DNA of 64,000 bases, taken from assembly GCA_023437225.1 (NCBI GenBank), contig JAEZGS010000020.1:124001-188000 (forward strand), given 5' to 3'. Below, piece after piece: positions 9,906 through 18,786 of this stretch. The notes under the pieces are model-generated. The model was not told the DNA's origin, searched no databases, and saw only the letters and a program-made list of their open reading frames with translations. Made by a program: the position numbers and the translations under genes. Positions within the stretch are counted from its first letter, which is position 1; each line of letters opens with the position of its first letter. The DNA comes from Bacteroidota bacterium. GTDB taxonomy: Bacteria; Bacteroidota; Bacteroidia; Chitinophagales; Chitinophagaceae.

Positions 9906-10934
9906 ATGATTTTGAAGTCTCATGTTTCGCTAGTGTTTTTTATTTTCTCGTTTGCAGTTCCCGTTAGCACTTTGTATCAGCAAGCTGCGGAAGGCTGGGT
10001 CAGGCCGGCTTTTCCACGCGCTGATACATTGTCGCGGGACAATCAAATGACAGGTGATACCATTGCGCTCGCAGATCCTACGATATTTCATCATAACGGC
10101 GAGTACTTTCTATATGGCACCGGGGGTGACGTTGGCAAAGGATTCCTCGTCTATACGTCAAGAGATCTCAATAAATGGGAGGGGCCGAAAGGATACAGTG
10201 CCGGGTATGCGCTAATTGAAGGAGAATCGTTTGGTACCGATGGTTTCTGGGCTCCACAAGTATTTCATCGCAACGGAAAATTCTTTATGGCCTATACAGC
10301 TAATGAACAAATTGCCATTGCTGAGAGTGATCATCCGCTCGGTCCATTCAAACAAAAGAAGCTTACGAATATAGGTGGGAATTCAAAGAAAATTGATCCT
10401 TACATATACTTCGATCAGGATGGAAGGATATACCTGTATCACGTCCGTTTACAGGATGGCAACCGAATATTTGTTGCACAAATGAAAGAGGATCTTTCAG
10501 ATATTATAGAAGGAACATTAAAAGAATGCATCAAAGGAGAAAAAGGTTGGGAAAATACTCAGAGCGTTCCATGGCCAGTAGCCGAGGGACCTACTGTTAT
10601 CAAGCGAAATGGTCTGTATGTAATGATGTATTCCGCGAACGACTTCAGAAACCCTGATTATGCGGTTGGAGTTGCCACGAGCAAATATCCTACTGGCCCA
10701 TGGATTAAAATCACATCTAATCCAGTTTTGCATAAGAGGCATGTTCAGCACGCGGGCACGGGTCATGGAGATCTTTTTTATGACAGCAAAGGAGCAGCGC
10801 ATTATGTGTTGCATACCCATAGAACTGACCAGGTGGTTCATCCACGACTTACAGCCATTGTTAAAGTACGATTTAAAGGTGATCTGCCGATGGTGGATAC
10901 TTCAAGTTTCAGGTACTTAAGGATAACGAAATAG
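9906..10934 (+). CDS. Glycoside hydrolase family 43 protein (arabinosidase/xylosidase-like)
   Basis: A 342-residue enzyme with a signal-like N-terminus (VSLVFFIFSFAVPVS). The five-bladed propeller and the three GH43 acidic residues are recognisable: catalytic base Asp57 in LADPTIFHHNGEYFLYGTG, the pKa-modulating Asp164 in KKIDPYIYFDQDGRIYLYH and the general acid Glu227 in VAEGPTVIKRNGLYVMMYS. GH43 members release alpha-L-arabinofuranose, xylose or galactose units from plant cell-wall glycans. It ends at 10934 and the next gene starts at 10961, consistent with one operon with the GH2 enzyme. No carbohydrate-binding module is attached. The target linkage cannot be told from sequence by eye. Confidence 0.93.
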   Translation: MILKSHVSLVFFIFSFAVPVSTLYQQAAEGWVRPAFPRADTLSRDNQMTGDTIALADPTIFHHNGEYFLYGTGGDVGKGFLVYTSRDLNKWEGPKGYSAGYALIEGESFGTDGFWAPQVFHRNGKFFMAYTANEQIAIAESDHPLGPFKQKKLTNIGGNSKKIDPYIYFDQDGRIYLYHVRLQDGNRIFVAQMKEDLSDIIEGTLKECIKGEKGWENTQSVPWPVAEGPTVIKRNGLYVMMYSANDFRNPDYAVGVATSKYPTGPWIKITSNPVLHKRHVQHAGTGHGDLFYDSKGAAHYVLHTHRTDQVVHPRLTAIVKVRFKGDLPMVDTSSFRYLRITK

Positions 10935-10960
10935 AAATAACTCAGTAAAGCAAAAAAGAA

Positions 10961-13441
10961 ATGAAGCAGTTGTTGATCTTGAATTTGTTCCTGTTGCACT
11001 CTTTCATGAGTTTCTCGCAACAGGACAAAGCGCCCGCCTTTCCGTTGATCACTCACGATCCTTACTTCAGTGTGTGGTCCACAACGAATAATTTGAATGA
11101 AGGAACTACACAGCACTGGACCGGAACCGATCAGTCACTGATCGGCTATTTAAAAGTGGATGGCCGGAATTATCGTGTTCTAGGTAAAGAAGGGGCGCAT
11201 TACAAGACAATACTTCCAGCAGGTGATGAGACATCTTATGACGCACGTTTTACTGAAGATCAGCCTTCTGATGGCTGGATGAATCCCTCGTTCAACGACA
11301 ACTCATGGAAGAAAGGGAGTGCGCCATTTGGTGATGCAAAGCCAGCAAGAACATCATGGAAATCCAGACATCTTTATATCCGGCGCGAATTTGAGATCAG
11401 AGATATGAACTATGGCGACTTGTTTCTAAAACTCAATCATGACGATAACGTTGAAGTGTATCTCAATGGTGAAAGAATTTATGATCATGTGGGATGGACA
11501 AACAAGTATGTGAACCTGCCATTGAATGATCAACTTAAAAGGCATTTGAAGAAAGGAAAAAACTTACTTGCAGTTCACGTTGAAAATACTGCAGGTGGCC
11601 AATGGCTTGATGTGGGGATTAGTGAAGAGATCAGGAATAAGGTTGAACAGGCAATCCCTGCTGTTCAGAAGAACGTCAGTGTTCACGCCACGCAGACCGT
11701 GTATGATATGACCTGTGGGCCCGTTGATCTGCAACTGACATTTACTTCTCCGTTGTTGCTTACTGAATTGAATCTTGTGTCCCGTCCTGTTTCTTACATC
11801 ACTTATAAGGTTAAATCAAATGACGGAAAAAGTCACGATGCGTCACTCATGCTGTCTGTATCTTCTGATCTCGCAGTGAATACGCCGACGCAGGAAGTTG
11901 TTGCAAGCAGGTCGCTCTCAAACGGAATGACGATATTGAAGGCAGGCACTACGGAACAACCGATCCTGGAGAAAAAGGGTGATGACCTCCGCATTGATTG
12001 GGGATATGTTTATGTAGCATCACCAGATGCAAAAGCGATTCAATACATTGCCACTCGTGAAGACTCTTATCCTGGGTTCGCTGCAAATAAATTGGCAAAT
12101 GGAGGAGCTGTCAAAGCCTCTGCAACAAAGGGTCGCAGCCTGGCACTGAATACTGTGTTATCCTTTGGAAAAGTTGGAAGCACCCCGGCAGAAAAGTTTT
12201 TAATGGTGGGATATGATGATATTAAGTCGGTTCATTATTTTGGCCAGGATCTGGAAGCATGGTGGAAATTGGATAATGATCGCAGCTTTGAACAGGAGCT
12301 GGCGTTAGCTTCAAAACAGTATAGCGACATTATTAAGCGATGTGACGCTTTCGATAAGCAATTACGTTCAGATGCGCTGAAAGCTGGTGGTGAAAAGTAT
12401 GCAGAACTATGCGAATTGGGTTATCGCCAAAGTATCGCCGCACACAAACTTGTAAAGAGCCCCCAGGGCGATATTCTGTTTCTTTCCAAAGAAAATAATA
12501 GTAATGGATGTATAAATACAGTTGATGTCACTTATCCTTCAGCTCCATTATTTCTGTTATACAATCCGAAGTTATTACAGGGAATGCTCAACGGCATCTT
12601 TTACTACAGTGAGAGTGGTAAATGGACAAAGCCATTTGCTGCACATGACCTCGGTACGTATCCGATTGCAAATGGTCAGGTTTATGGTGAAGACATGCCG
12701 GTTGAGGAAAGTGGAAACATGTTGATATTGACTGCTGCCATCGCTAAAGCGGAGGGAAATGCGGAGTACGCTCGCAAACACTGGAAGACGCTAACGACCT
12801 GGGTTGAATACCTGAATAAAGAAGGACTTGATCCGGCCAATCAGTTATGCACCGACGACTTTGCGGGACACCTTGCAAGAAATGCAAACCTTTCTGTAAA
12901 GGCAATTGTAGGAATCGCAAGTTATGCATGGCTTGCTGACAAACTGGGCTATAAGGAGGAAGCAGAAAAGTACAGTAAGTCATCAAAGGATATGGTGCAA
13001 AAATGGATGCAGCTTGCTGATGCCGGAGATCATTACGCATTGACTTTCGATAACAAAAACACCTGGAGTCAAAAATATAATCTCGTATGGGATAAAGTAC
13101 TCGGGTTGGAACTGTTTCCCGAGGATGTGTACAAAAAGGAAATTACTTATTATCTCCGTCAACAAAAAGAATTCGGATTGCCTCTCGATAGTCGCAAAAC
13201 GTACACTAAATCTGACTGGATCGTTTGGACAGCAACGCTTACTGATAACCAAAAGGATTTCCAGACATTTATTGCGCCTGTTTACAAATTTGCCGCTGAA
13301 ACTCCATCAAGAGTTCCGATCAGCGACTGGCATGAGACTACAACGGGAAAGATGGTGGGATTCAAGGCGCGGAGCGTTGTGGGTGGTTACTTCATGAAAC
13401 TTCTTGACCATCGCTACAATAGTACGGTAGCCAACAACTAA
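10961..13441 (+). CDS. DUF4965/DUF5127/DUF1793 'glutaminase A-like' secreted protein
   Basis: An 826-residue secreted protein (signal MKQLLILNLFLLHSFMSFS). The opening PAFPLITHDPYFSVWSTTN and the block LEAWWKLDNDRSFEQELALASKQY belong to the family annotated glutaminase A (DUF4964, DUF5127, DUF4965, DUF1793). A galactose-binding-like sandwich appears inserted at about residues 110-225 (RHLYIRREFEI, LKLNHDDNVEVYLNGERIYD, GKNLLAVHVENTAGG). The C-terminal half is helical and resembles an (alpha/alpha)6 barrel. The fungal namesake acts on glutamine, but Bacteroidota copies lie among glycan-degrading genes, so a carbohydrate role is a fair inference here. It is flanked by GH43 and aldose epimerase genes on the same strand. 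Confidence 0.88.
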   Translation: MKQLLILNLFLLHSFMSFSQQDKAPAFPLITHDPYFSVWSTTNNLNEGTTQHWTGTDQSLIGYLKVDGRNYRVLGKEGAHYKTILPAGDETSYDARFTEDQPSDGWMNPSFNDNSWKKGSAPFGDAKPARTSWKSRHLYIRREFEIRDMNYGDLFLKLNHDDNVEVYLNGERIYDHVGWTNKYVNLPLNDQLKRHLKKGKNLLAVHVENTAGGQWLDVGISEEIRNKVEQAIPAVQKNVSVHATQTVYDMTCGPVDLQLTFTSPLLLTELNLVSRPVSYITYKVKSNDGKSHDASLMLSVSSDLAVNTPTQEVVASRSLSNGMTILKAGTTEQPILEKKGDDLRIDWGYVYVASPDAKAIQYIATREDSYPGFAANKLANGGAVKASATKGRSLALNTVLSFGKVGSTPAEKFLMVGYDDIKSVHYFGQDLEAWWKLDNDRSFEQELALASKQYSDIIKRCDAFDKQLRSDALKAGGEKYAELCELGYRQSIAAHKLVKSPQGDILFLSKENNSNGCINTVDVTYPSAPLFLLYNPKLLQGMLNGIFYYSESGKWTKPFAAHDLGTYPIANGQVYGEDMPVEESGNMLILTAAIAKAEGNAEYARKHWKTLTTWVEYLNKEGLDPANQLCTDDFAGHLARNANLSVKAIVGIASYAWLADKLGYKEEAEKYSKSSKDMVQKWMQLADAGDHYALTFDNKNTWSQKYNLVWDKVLGLELFPEDVYKKEITYYLRQQKEFGLPLDSRKTYTKSDWIVWTATLTDNQKDFQTFIAPVYKFAAETPSRVPISDWHETTTGKMVGFKARSVVGGYFMKLLDHRYNSTVANN

Positions 13442-13499
13442 AAACCTGCGGCGGCGGGGTGAAGCTTTACGCTGCTCAATACCTACAATTTGAACTTAT

Positions 13500-14660
13500 A
13501 TGCAAAGTAAAAATCTATTGCAATGGCTCGCTGTATGCGCTTCCATAATCAGTTTATCCTGTAACGATCAATCGGCAGATCATGGAATTAAAACCGATAG
13601 TACAAGAATAGCAAACATGCTGCCTCAACGCGATGCTTTCTTAGATACAATTGACGGCAAGCCAACAGATCTTTACGTTTTGTCCAATGGAAGTATGAGA
13701 GCAGCTATCACAAATTATGGTGGGCGTCTTGTCAGCCTGATTGTCCCCGATTCAGCCGGCAATCCGGTTGACGTAGTTGTAGGGCATAGTTCAGTGAAAC
13801 AGTATGCGGCTTCCAGCGAGCCTTATTTCGGTGCAACCATCGGAAGAGTAGGAAACAGGATCGCTAACGGAAAATTTTCGTTAGACGGAAAACAGTATGG
13901 ACTGTTTACGAACAATGGACCTAACACACTTCATGGCGGGAAAAAAGGGTTTCAGGCGGTGGTGTGGGATGCAAATAAATCGAGCGATACTTCACTGGCA
14001 CTCAGGTATCGTTCCTTGCATATGGAAGAAGGATTTCCTGGTAACCTTGACGTAGTGGTGGTGTACTCTCTGACCTCAGACAATGGACTGAAGATAGATT
14101 ATCATGCAACTACCGATCAGAAAACGGTGGTCAACCTGACGAATCACGCGTTTTTCAATCTCAATGGAGAAGGTAGTGGTACCATCAATGATCATCTGTT
14201 ACAGATCAATGCCGATAAGTATACGCCGGTAGATTCAACATTGATTCCAACCGGTGAACTCGCTTCTGTTGAAGGAACGCCATTTGATTTTCGAAAATTG
14301 ACGGCGATCGGTGCGCGAGTGAACGCAACGAATGAACAACTTGGAAATGGAAAGGGATATGATCACAATTTTGTATTAAGCGATGGCTCCGCAAATCTAA
14401 AACTCGCCGCTTCTGTCAGGGGCGATAAGTCTGGCATCACGATGAAAGTATTCACGACGGAGCCGGGTCTGCAGTTTTATGGCGGTAATTTTATGCAGTC
14501 GAAAAACACATTTAAGTCTGGTGCGAAAGACGATTTTCGAACTGCTTTTTGCTTGGAGACTCAACATTTTCCTGATGCGCCCAATCAAAAGAATTTTCCA
14601 TCTATTGAGTTGAATAAAGGCGAAATATACCGCACAACTACGATATACCGATTTCAATAG
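13500..14660 (+). CDS. galM: Aldose 1-epimerase (mutarotase), lipoprotein-type
   Basis: A 386-residue aldose 1-epimerase, interconverting alpha and beta anomers of free hexoses such as galactose. The N-terminus (AVCASIISLSC, Cys21) is a lipoprotein signal, so the enzyme probably acts in the periplasm on sugars released by the neighbouring hydrolases. Family motifs are present: FGATIGRVGNRIANGKF, NTLHGGKKGFQ, the catalytic His in NLTNHAFFNLNGEG, and the catalytic base Glu353 in FCLETQHFPDAPNQ. It is the last gene of the locus, 58 bp after the DUF4965 gene, and converges on mutB across a repeat-rich intergenic stretch. Confidence 0.95.
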   Translation: MQSKNLLQWLAVCASIISLSCNDQSADHGIKTDSTRIANMLPQRDAFLDTIDGKPTDLYVLSNGSMRAAITNYGGRLVSLIVPDSAGNPVDVVVGHSSVKQYAASSEPYFGATIGRVGNRIANGKFSLDGKQYGLFTNNGPNTLHGGKKGFQAVVWDANKSSDTSLALRYRSLHMEEGFPGNLDVVVVYSLTSDNGLKIDYHATTDQKTVVNLTNHAFFNLNGEGSGTINDHLLQINADKYTPVDSTLIPTGELASVEGTPFDFRKLTAIGARVNATNEQLGNGKGYDHNFVLSDGSANLKLAASVRGDKSGITMKVFTTEPGLQFYGGNFMQSKNTFKSGAKDDFRTAFCLETQHFPDAPNQKNFPSIELNKGEIYRTTTIYRFQ

Positions 14661-14671
14661 GCAATATAATA

Positions 14672-14740
14672 GGAAATGAGAATTGAGAAATGAGAATTGA
14701 GAAGTGTTTTTCAATTCCCAATTCTCATTTCTCATTTCTG
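14672..14740. repeat. Opposed degenerate heptamer arrays between convergent galM and mutB
   Basis: Two and a half copies of GAAATGAGAATTGA are followed by a short GTGTTTTT spacer and then a pyrimidine-rich array (CAATTCCCAATTCTCATTTCTCATTTCT) that is largely the reverse complement of the first. The whole can fold into an imperfect long hairpin and lies exactly between two convergent stop codons. It may serve as a bidirectional terminator; it is one of five similar loci in the window. Confidence 0.8.
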
Positions 14741-14747
14741 TAATCGT

Positions 14748-16877
14748 CTACGCTTCCATCACCATTAATTTTTCCAACATTGCCCTTGCGCAGCCAGGTA
14801 TCTTGGAGCCTGGCCCAAAGATGGCAGCGATGCCGCGTTCGTATAGGTAATCATAATCCTGCTGGGGTATTACTCCTCCTGCAAACACAACAATATCATC
14901 GCGTCCGATCTTTTTCAATGCTTCTACAAGCTGTGGTATAAGTGTTTTGTGTCCGCCTGCAAGTGAAGATGCGCCAACAAAATCAACATCGTTCTCCGCT
15001 GCCTGTCTTGCAACTTCCTCAGGTGTTTGGAACAACGGACCCATATCTACATCAAAGCCCATGTCGGCAAAGGATGTTGCTACAACTTTCGCTCCGCGAT
15101 CATGCCCATCCTGTCCCATCTTCGCGATCATAATGCGCGGCCGTCTTCCCTCTTCCTGCGCAAACAGGTCGGTTAACTGAAGCACTTCCGCAAAATCATT
15201 GTCGCCTGCAGACTCTTTTGAATAAACACCGGAGATCGTTCTTATTGCAGCTTTATGTCTTCCGAAATGTGATTCCATCGCATCCGAAATCTCACCGAGG
15301 GTTGCACGCTTGCGTGCCGCATCAATAGCAAGTTCCAGGAGGTTGCCTTCGCCTGTTGCAGAACATTCAACGATCTTGTCGAGCGCTGCCTTCACTGCGT
15401 CGTTATCACGTTCGGCTTTAAGCTGGCGCAGTCTTTCAATCTGTGCATTTCTCACTGCAGTATTGTCAACTTCCAATACATCAAAATCTGCTTTTTCGCT
15501 TACCTGGTATTTATTCACTCCAACAAGAATGTCTTTTCCTGAATCGATTCTTGCCTGCTTGCGCGCAGCTGCTTCTTCGATGCGCATTTTTGGAATTCCC
15601 GTTTCAATGGCTTTTGCCATACCACCAAGTTCTTCTACTTCTTCGATCAGCTGCCATGCTTTTTGTGTAAGCTCCTGAGTAAGATATTCAACGTAATAGG
15701 AGCCAGCCCATGGATCAACAACCTTACACATATTTGTTTCATCCTGCAAGTACAATTGCGTGTTGCGTGCAATGCGTGCAGAGAAGTCGGTTGGTAATGC
15801 AATAGCTTCATCCAATGCATTGGTATGCAGTGACTGTGTATGACCGCATGCCGCAGCCATCGCTTCAATACAAGTTCGAGCTACGTTATTATACGGATCC
15901 TGTTCGCTCAGACTCCAACCAGAGGTTTGAGAGTGAGTGCGTAATGCCATCGACTTGGCATTCTTCGGTCCGAATTGTTTAACGATCTTGGCCCATAGTA
16001 GCCGTCCTGCGCGCATTTTCGCGATCTCCATGAAATGATTCATACCTACTGCCCAGAAGAAAGATAGCCGTGGTGCGAATTCGTCTACTGCCAGTCCTGA
16101 TTCAATGCCTGTGCGAATGTATTCCAAACCATCAGCAAGTGTGTATGCCAGTTCAATATCTGCAGTAGCACCTGCTTCCTGCATGTGATATCCTGAGATA
16201 GAGATTGAATTGAACTTAGGCATATTCTTGCTTGTAAAGCGGAAAATATCGCCGATGATTTTCATCGATGGTTTTGGAGGATAGATATACGTGTTGCGAA
16301 CCATGAACTCTTTCAGAATATCGTTCTGAATCGTTCCGCTCAACTTGTCCATCGATACCCCCTGTTCTTCTGCAGCAACAATGTAAAACGCCATGATCGG
16401 AATCACAGCACCGTTCATTGTCATTGACACCGACATTTTATCAAGTGGTATCTGGTCGAACAATATTTTCATATCGAGGATCGAATCAATTGCAACACCA
16501 GCTTTTCCCACATCACCTACAACACGTGGATGGTCTGAATCGTATCCTCTGTGCGTTGCCAGGTCAAATGCTACCGACAAACCTTTTTGTCCTGCCGCAA
16601 GATTCCTTCTGTAAAACGCATTGGAGGCTTCCGCTGTGGAGAACCCGGCATATTGCCTGATCGTCCATGGTTGCATAACATACATTGTAGAGTAGGGCCC
16701 GCGAAGATAGGGCGGCAGGCCTGCAGCGAAATTGAGATGCTCAGCATTTTCAATATCCGCTTTTGTAAACACAGGTTTAACAGTGATGCCTTCGGCGGCA
16801 GTCCATGACGATGCACACATCTCTTTGTTGCTGCTCTGTGTTTCTGGTATTTTGATCTTTGAAAAATCGGGTCTCAT
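14748..16877 (-). CDS. mutB: Methylmalonyl-CoA mutase large (catalytic) subunit
   Basis: A 709-residue adenosylcobalamin-dependent mutase converting succinyl-CoA and (R)-methylmalonyl-CoA. The N-terminal TIM barrel carries RGPYSTMYVMQPWTIRQYAGFS, GLSVAFDLATHRGYDSDHP and RTHSQTSGWSLSEQDPYNN. The C-terminal B12 domain has the cobalt-ligand motif DGHDRG with His592, followed by DVDMGPLFQTPEE and FAGGVIP. Length is normal. It is last in a run of minus-strand propionate-pathway genes, 11 bp after the small subunit's stop, so the two subunits are translated from one message. The activating GTPase MeaB is encoded about 8.7 kb away at the other end of the module. Confidence 0.98.
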   Translation of the reverse strand: MRPDFSKIKIPETQSSNKEMCASSWTAAEGITVKPVFTKADIENAEHLNFAAGLPPYLRGPYSTMYVMQPWTIRQYAGFSTAEASNAFYRRNLAAGQKGLSVAFDLATHRGYDSDHPRVVGDVGKAGVAIDSILDMKILFDQIPLDKMSVSMTMNGAVIPIMAFYIVAAEEQGVSMDKLSGTIQNDILKEFMVRNTYIYPPKPSMKIIGDIFRFTSKNMPKFNSISISGYHMQEAGATADIELAYTLADGLEYIRTGIESGLAVDEFAPRLSFFWAVGMNHFMEIAKMRAGRLLWAKIVKQFGPKNAKSMALRTHSQTSGWSLSEQDPYNNVARTCIEAMAAACGHTQSLHTNALDEAIALPTDFSARIARNTQLYLQDETNMCKVVDPWAGSYYVEYLTQELTQKAWQLIEEVEELGGMAKAIETGIPKMRIEEAAARKQARIDSGKDILVGVNKYQVSEKADFDVLEVDNTAVRNAQIERLRQLKAERDNDAVKAALDKIVECSATGEGNLLELAIDAARKRATLGEISDAMESHFGRHKAAIRTISGVYSKESAGDNDFAEVLQLTDLFAQEEGRRPRIMIAKMGQDGHDRGAKVVATSFADMGFDVDMGPLFQTPEEVARQAAENDVDFVGASSLAGGHKTLIPQLVEALKKIGRDDIVVFAGGVIPQQDYDYLYERGIAAIFGPGSKIPGCARAMLEKLMVMEA

Positions 16878-16887
16878 AAAATAAGTA

Positions 16888-18732
16888 TTAATAGAATACT
16901 CCGGTATTCAATGATTTCGCAAAAAGTTTTTCCTGCAAATCGGATAACAATTCAATGGCGTTTGCCCGGATGTGTATGAATGTATCAACACCAGCGTCTT
17001 TCAAGGCTGCGACAATAGTTTCCGGGTATCCTGCAAGCACTAATGTTTTTCCTTTGTTGATCTCTCTGAATGTTTTCGCAAATTTAACAGCGCTAGCTTC
17101 ATATTCCTGATCGGAAGAACATATTACAACTATATCGGAGTCGCATGTAGCACTTTCTGTAGCCGCCTTTATCGGATCATCAAAAAAGTATTCGCCGTTA
17201 ATATCGAAACCTGCGGTGCCGAAGAACTCTGCGGCAAATGTTGCTCTTGCTTTGCGCATCGCGAGGTTTCCAAAACATGCCATGTAAACGGATGGCAGAT
17301 AACCGGTTTTCTCATAATGTGCCAGCGTTTTGTTCCTTAACTCATCAAACACCCGTGTTGCATGCTGCGGTATAAGAAGATCAATGCCTTCGCGTTCTTG
17401 CGCAATGGGCAGGGTTGATCGTGATACCTTCTTCTCAAGAGCATTAGGGTATTTATTAGTTCCTACATAAACTTTGCGACGTAAAGCAATTTCATTTTCT
17501 CTTTTCCTGCGCACCGTTGCAATGCGCGACTGTATAAGCCCCGTTGTAAAGGAATTTGTATATCCACCTTCAGCCTCCACCTGTTGAAACAATTCGAGTG
17601 CCTTATTGCAAAGTTCAGAAGTGAGGTTTTCAATATAATATGAGCCGGCTGCTGGATCAACAACTTTATCCAGGTAAGATTCTTCACGCAGCAAATTCGA
17701 CACATTCAGGGCAATGCGGCGACTAAACCTCGAAGGTACCTGCATGTTAAAGTCGTGCGGCATTGTTAGCAGCGCGTCACATCCTCCCAGTACTGCAGAC
17801 ATTGCTTCCGTTGTGTTACGAAGCATGTTAACGTTGGGATCAAAACAGGATTTTGACCAGGTTGAGTTTGAGGATAAAATTTCAATGCTGTTACTGCTTA
17901 CTTCGTATTGTGAAATGACCGTTGTGGCAAGCAAACGTAGTGCGCGAAGCTTGGCAATCTCAGTGAAATAATCGCCACCAATTGCAATGTGAAACAAAAG
18001 GCTGTTTGCGATCGTCTGTGCCTTTATTCCTTTTTGCGAAAGCTTTTCGAAATAGTCAGTAACCTTATTCAGAGTAAAGGCTATCTCCTGGCTGTTGCTG
18101 GATCCTGCATTTAGGAAAGAGTGTGAACCGATACCAAGACCTTTGAAACCCTGAATCTTGCTAAGCATTTCAATGATCTCGGAAAGACAATTGTAATTCG
18201 GTTTAGTACCTGTGACCGACCAGTGTTCGAGAACATCGCATGCATAAAAACCTTTGATCAGGTTAGTATCGATATGATGTTCATCGAGGTAATGAAGGTA
18301 TTCTGATACAAGATGAACGGATGGCTGCTCTGTTGAAAAAGAAACATGATACTTCGTAACATCTATATCCCGGAGCCACGCATTGAAGTCGGCAAGCTCA
18401 GGATGTTTACACTCAAACAATAAACCCGTTGCCCCATATCGTAGTGCATACAATGCCTGTTCGTTTGCTTTGGCAGGATCGTCAGTTTGAACTGATGCAT
18501 AGTTTATCCAGGTCTGAAGGTTTCTTGACATCGAATGTTGACGGTCTTCGAGCCAGGTTTTTCCACAAAGGTCTTCTTCGGTATAAAAAGGCTGTATTGA
18601 AAGGTCATCGTCTGTTCTCCAAACAAGTTTCTTATCAAAGTCTGCACCCTTCAGGTCTTCAATTGCTTTTGCTTTCCAGATATCGCGACTCACCGGTGCG
18701 AATTCCGTAAGCAATTTTTTCTTGGTTTCCAT
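16888..18732 (-). CDS. mutA: Methylmalonyl-CoA mutase small subunit
   Basis: The non-catalytic partner of the mutase heterodimer, 614 residues from ATG 18732 (METKKKLLTEFAPVSRDIWK); a GTG at 18753 would add seven residues. It shows the mutase barrel (GGCDALLTMPHDFNMQVPSRFSRRIALNVSNLLREES, then DPAAGSYYIENLT) and a degenerate B12-like C-terminal domain. Where the large subunit has DGHDRG, this chain has GNLAMRKAR, so the cobalt ligand is absent, as expected for MutA. The CoA-transferase gene lies upstream with a UUCG-type hairpin in the spacer. Confidence 0.95.
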   Translation of the reverse strand: METKKKLLTEFAPVSRDIWKAKAIEDLKGADFDKKLVWRTDDDLSIQPFYTEEDLCGKTWLEDRQHSMSRNLQTWINYASVQTDDPAKANEQALYALRYGATGLLFECKHPELADFNAWLRDIDVTKYHVSFSTEQPSVHLVSEYLHYLDEHHIDTNLIKGFYACDVLEHWSVTGTKPNYNCLSEIIEMLSKIQGFKGLGIGSHSFLNAGSSNSQEIAFTLNKVTDYFEKLSQKGIKAQTIANSLLFHIAIGGDYFTEIAKLRALRLLATTVISQYEVSSNSIEILSSNSTWSKSCFDPNVNMLRNTTEAMSAVLGGCDALLTMPHDFNMQVPSRFSRRIALNVSNLLREESYLDKVVDPAAGSYYIENLTSELCNKALELFQQVEAEGGYTNSFTTGLIQSRIATVRRKRENEIALRRKVYVGTNKYPNALEKKVSRSTLPIAQEREGIDLLIPQHATRVFDELRNKTLAHYEKTGYLPSVYMACFGNLAMRKARATFAAEFFGTAGFDINGEYFFDDPIKAATESATCDSDIVVICSSDQEYEASAVKFAKTFREINKGKTLVLAGYPETIVAALKDAGVDTFIHIRANAIELLSDLQEKLFAKSLNTGVFY

Positions 18733-18757
18733 TTTAAAAAGATCTGGGTTCACAATA

Positions 18758-18773
18758 AGGGGCCGAAGCCCCT
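18758..18773 (-). promoter_or_regulatory. GC-rich hairpin with UUCG-type tetraloop between CoA-transferase and mutA
   Basis: On the minus strand the spacer holds AGGGGC-TTCG-GCCCCT, a perfect 6-bp stem closed by the very stable C(UUCG)G tetraloop, followed by TTATTGTG. The T run is too weak for a clear terminator. It may be an intercistronic stabilising or processing element that sets mutA/mutB levels relative to the upstream gene. Confidence 0.55.
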
Positions 18774-18786
18774 ATACCATCATCAT

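Noticed and set aside
15310..15678. 122-residue open frame on the plus strand
   Set aside because: Shadow of the mutB gene; rich in Ser and lacking any recognisable domain.
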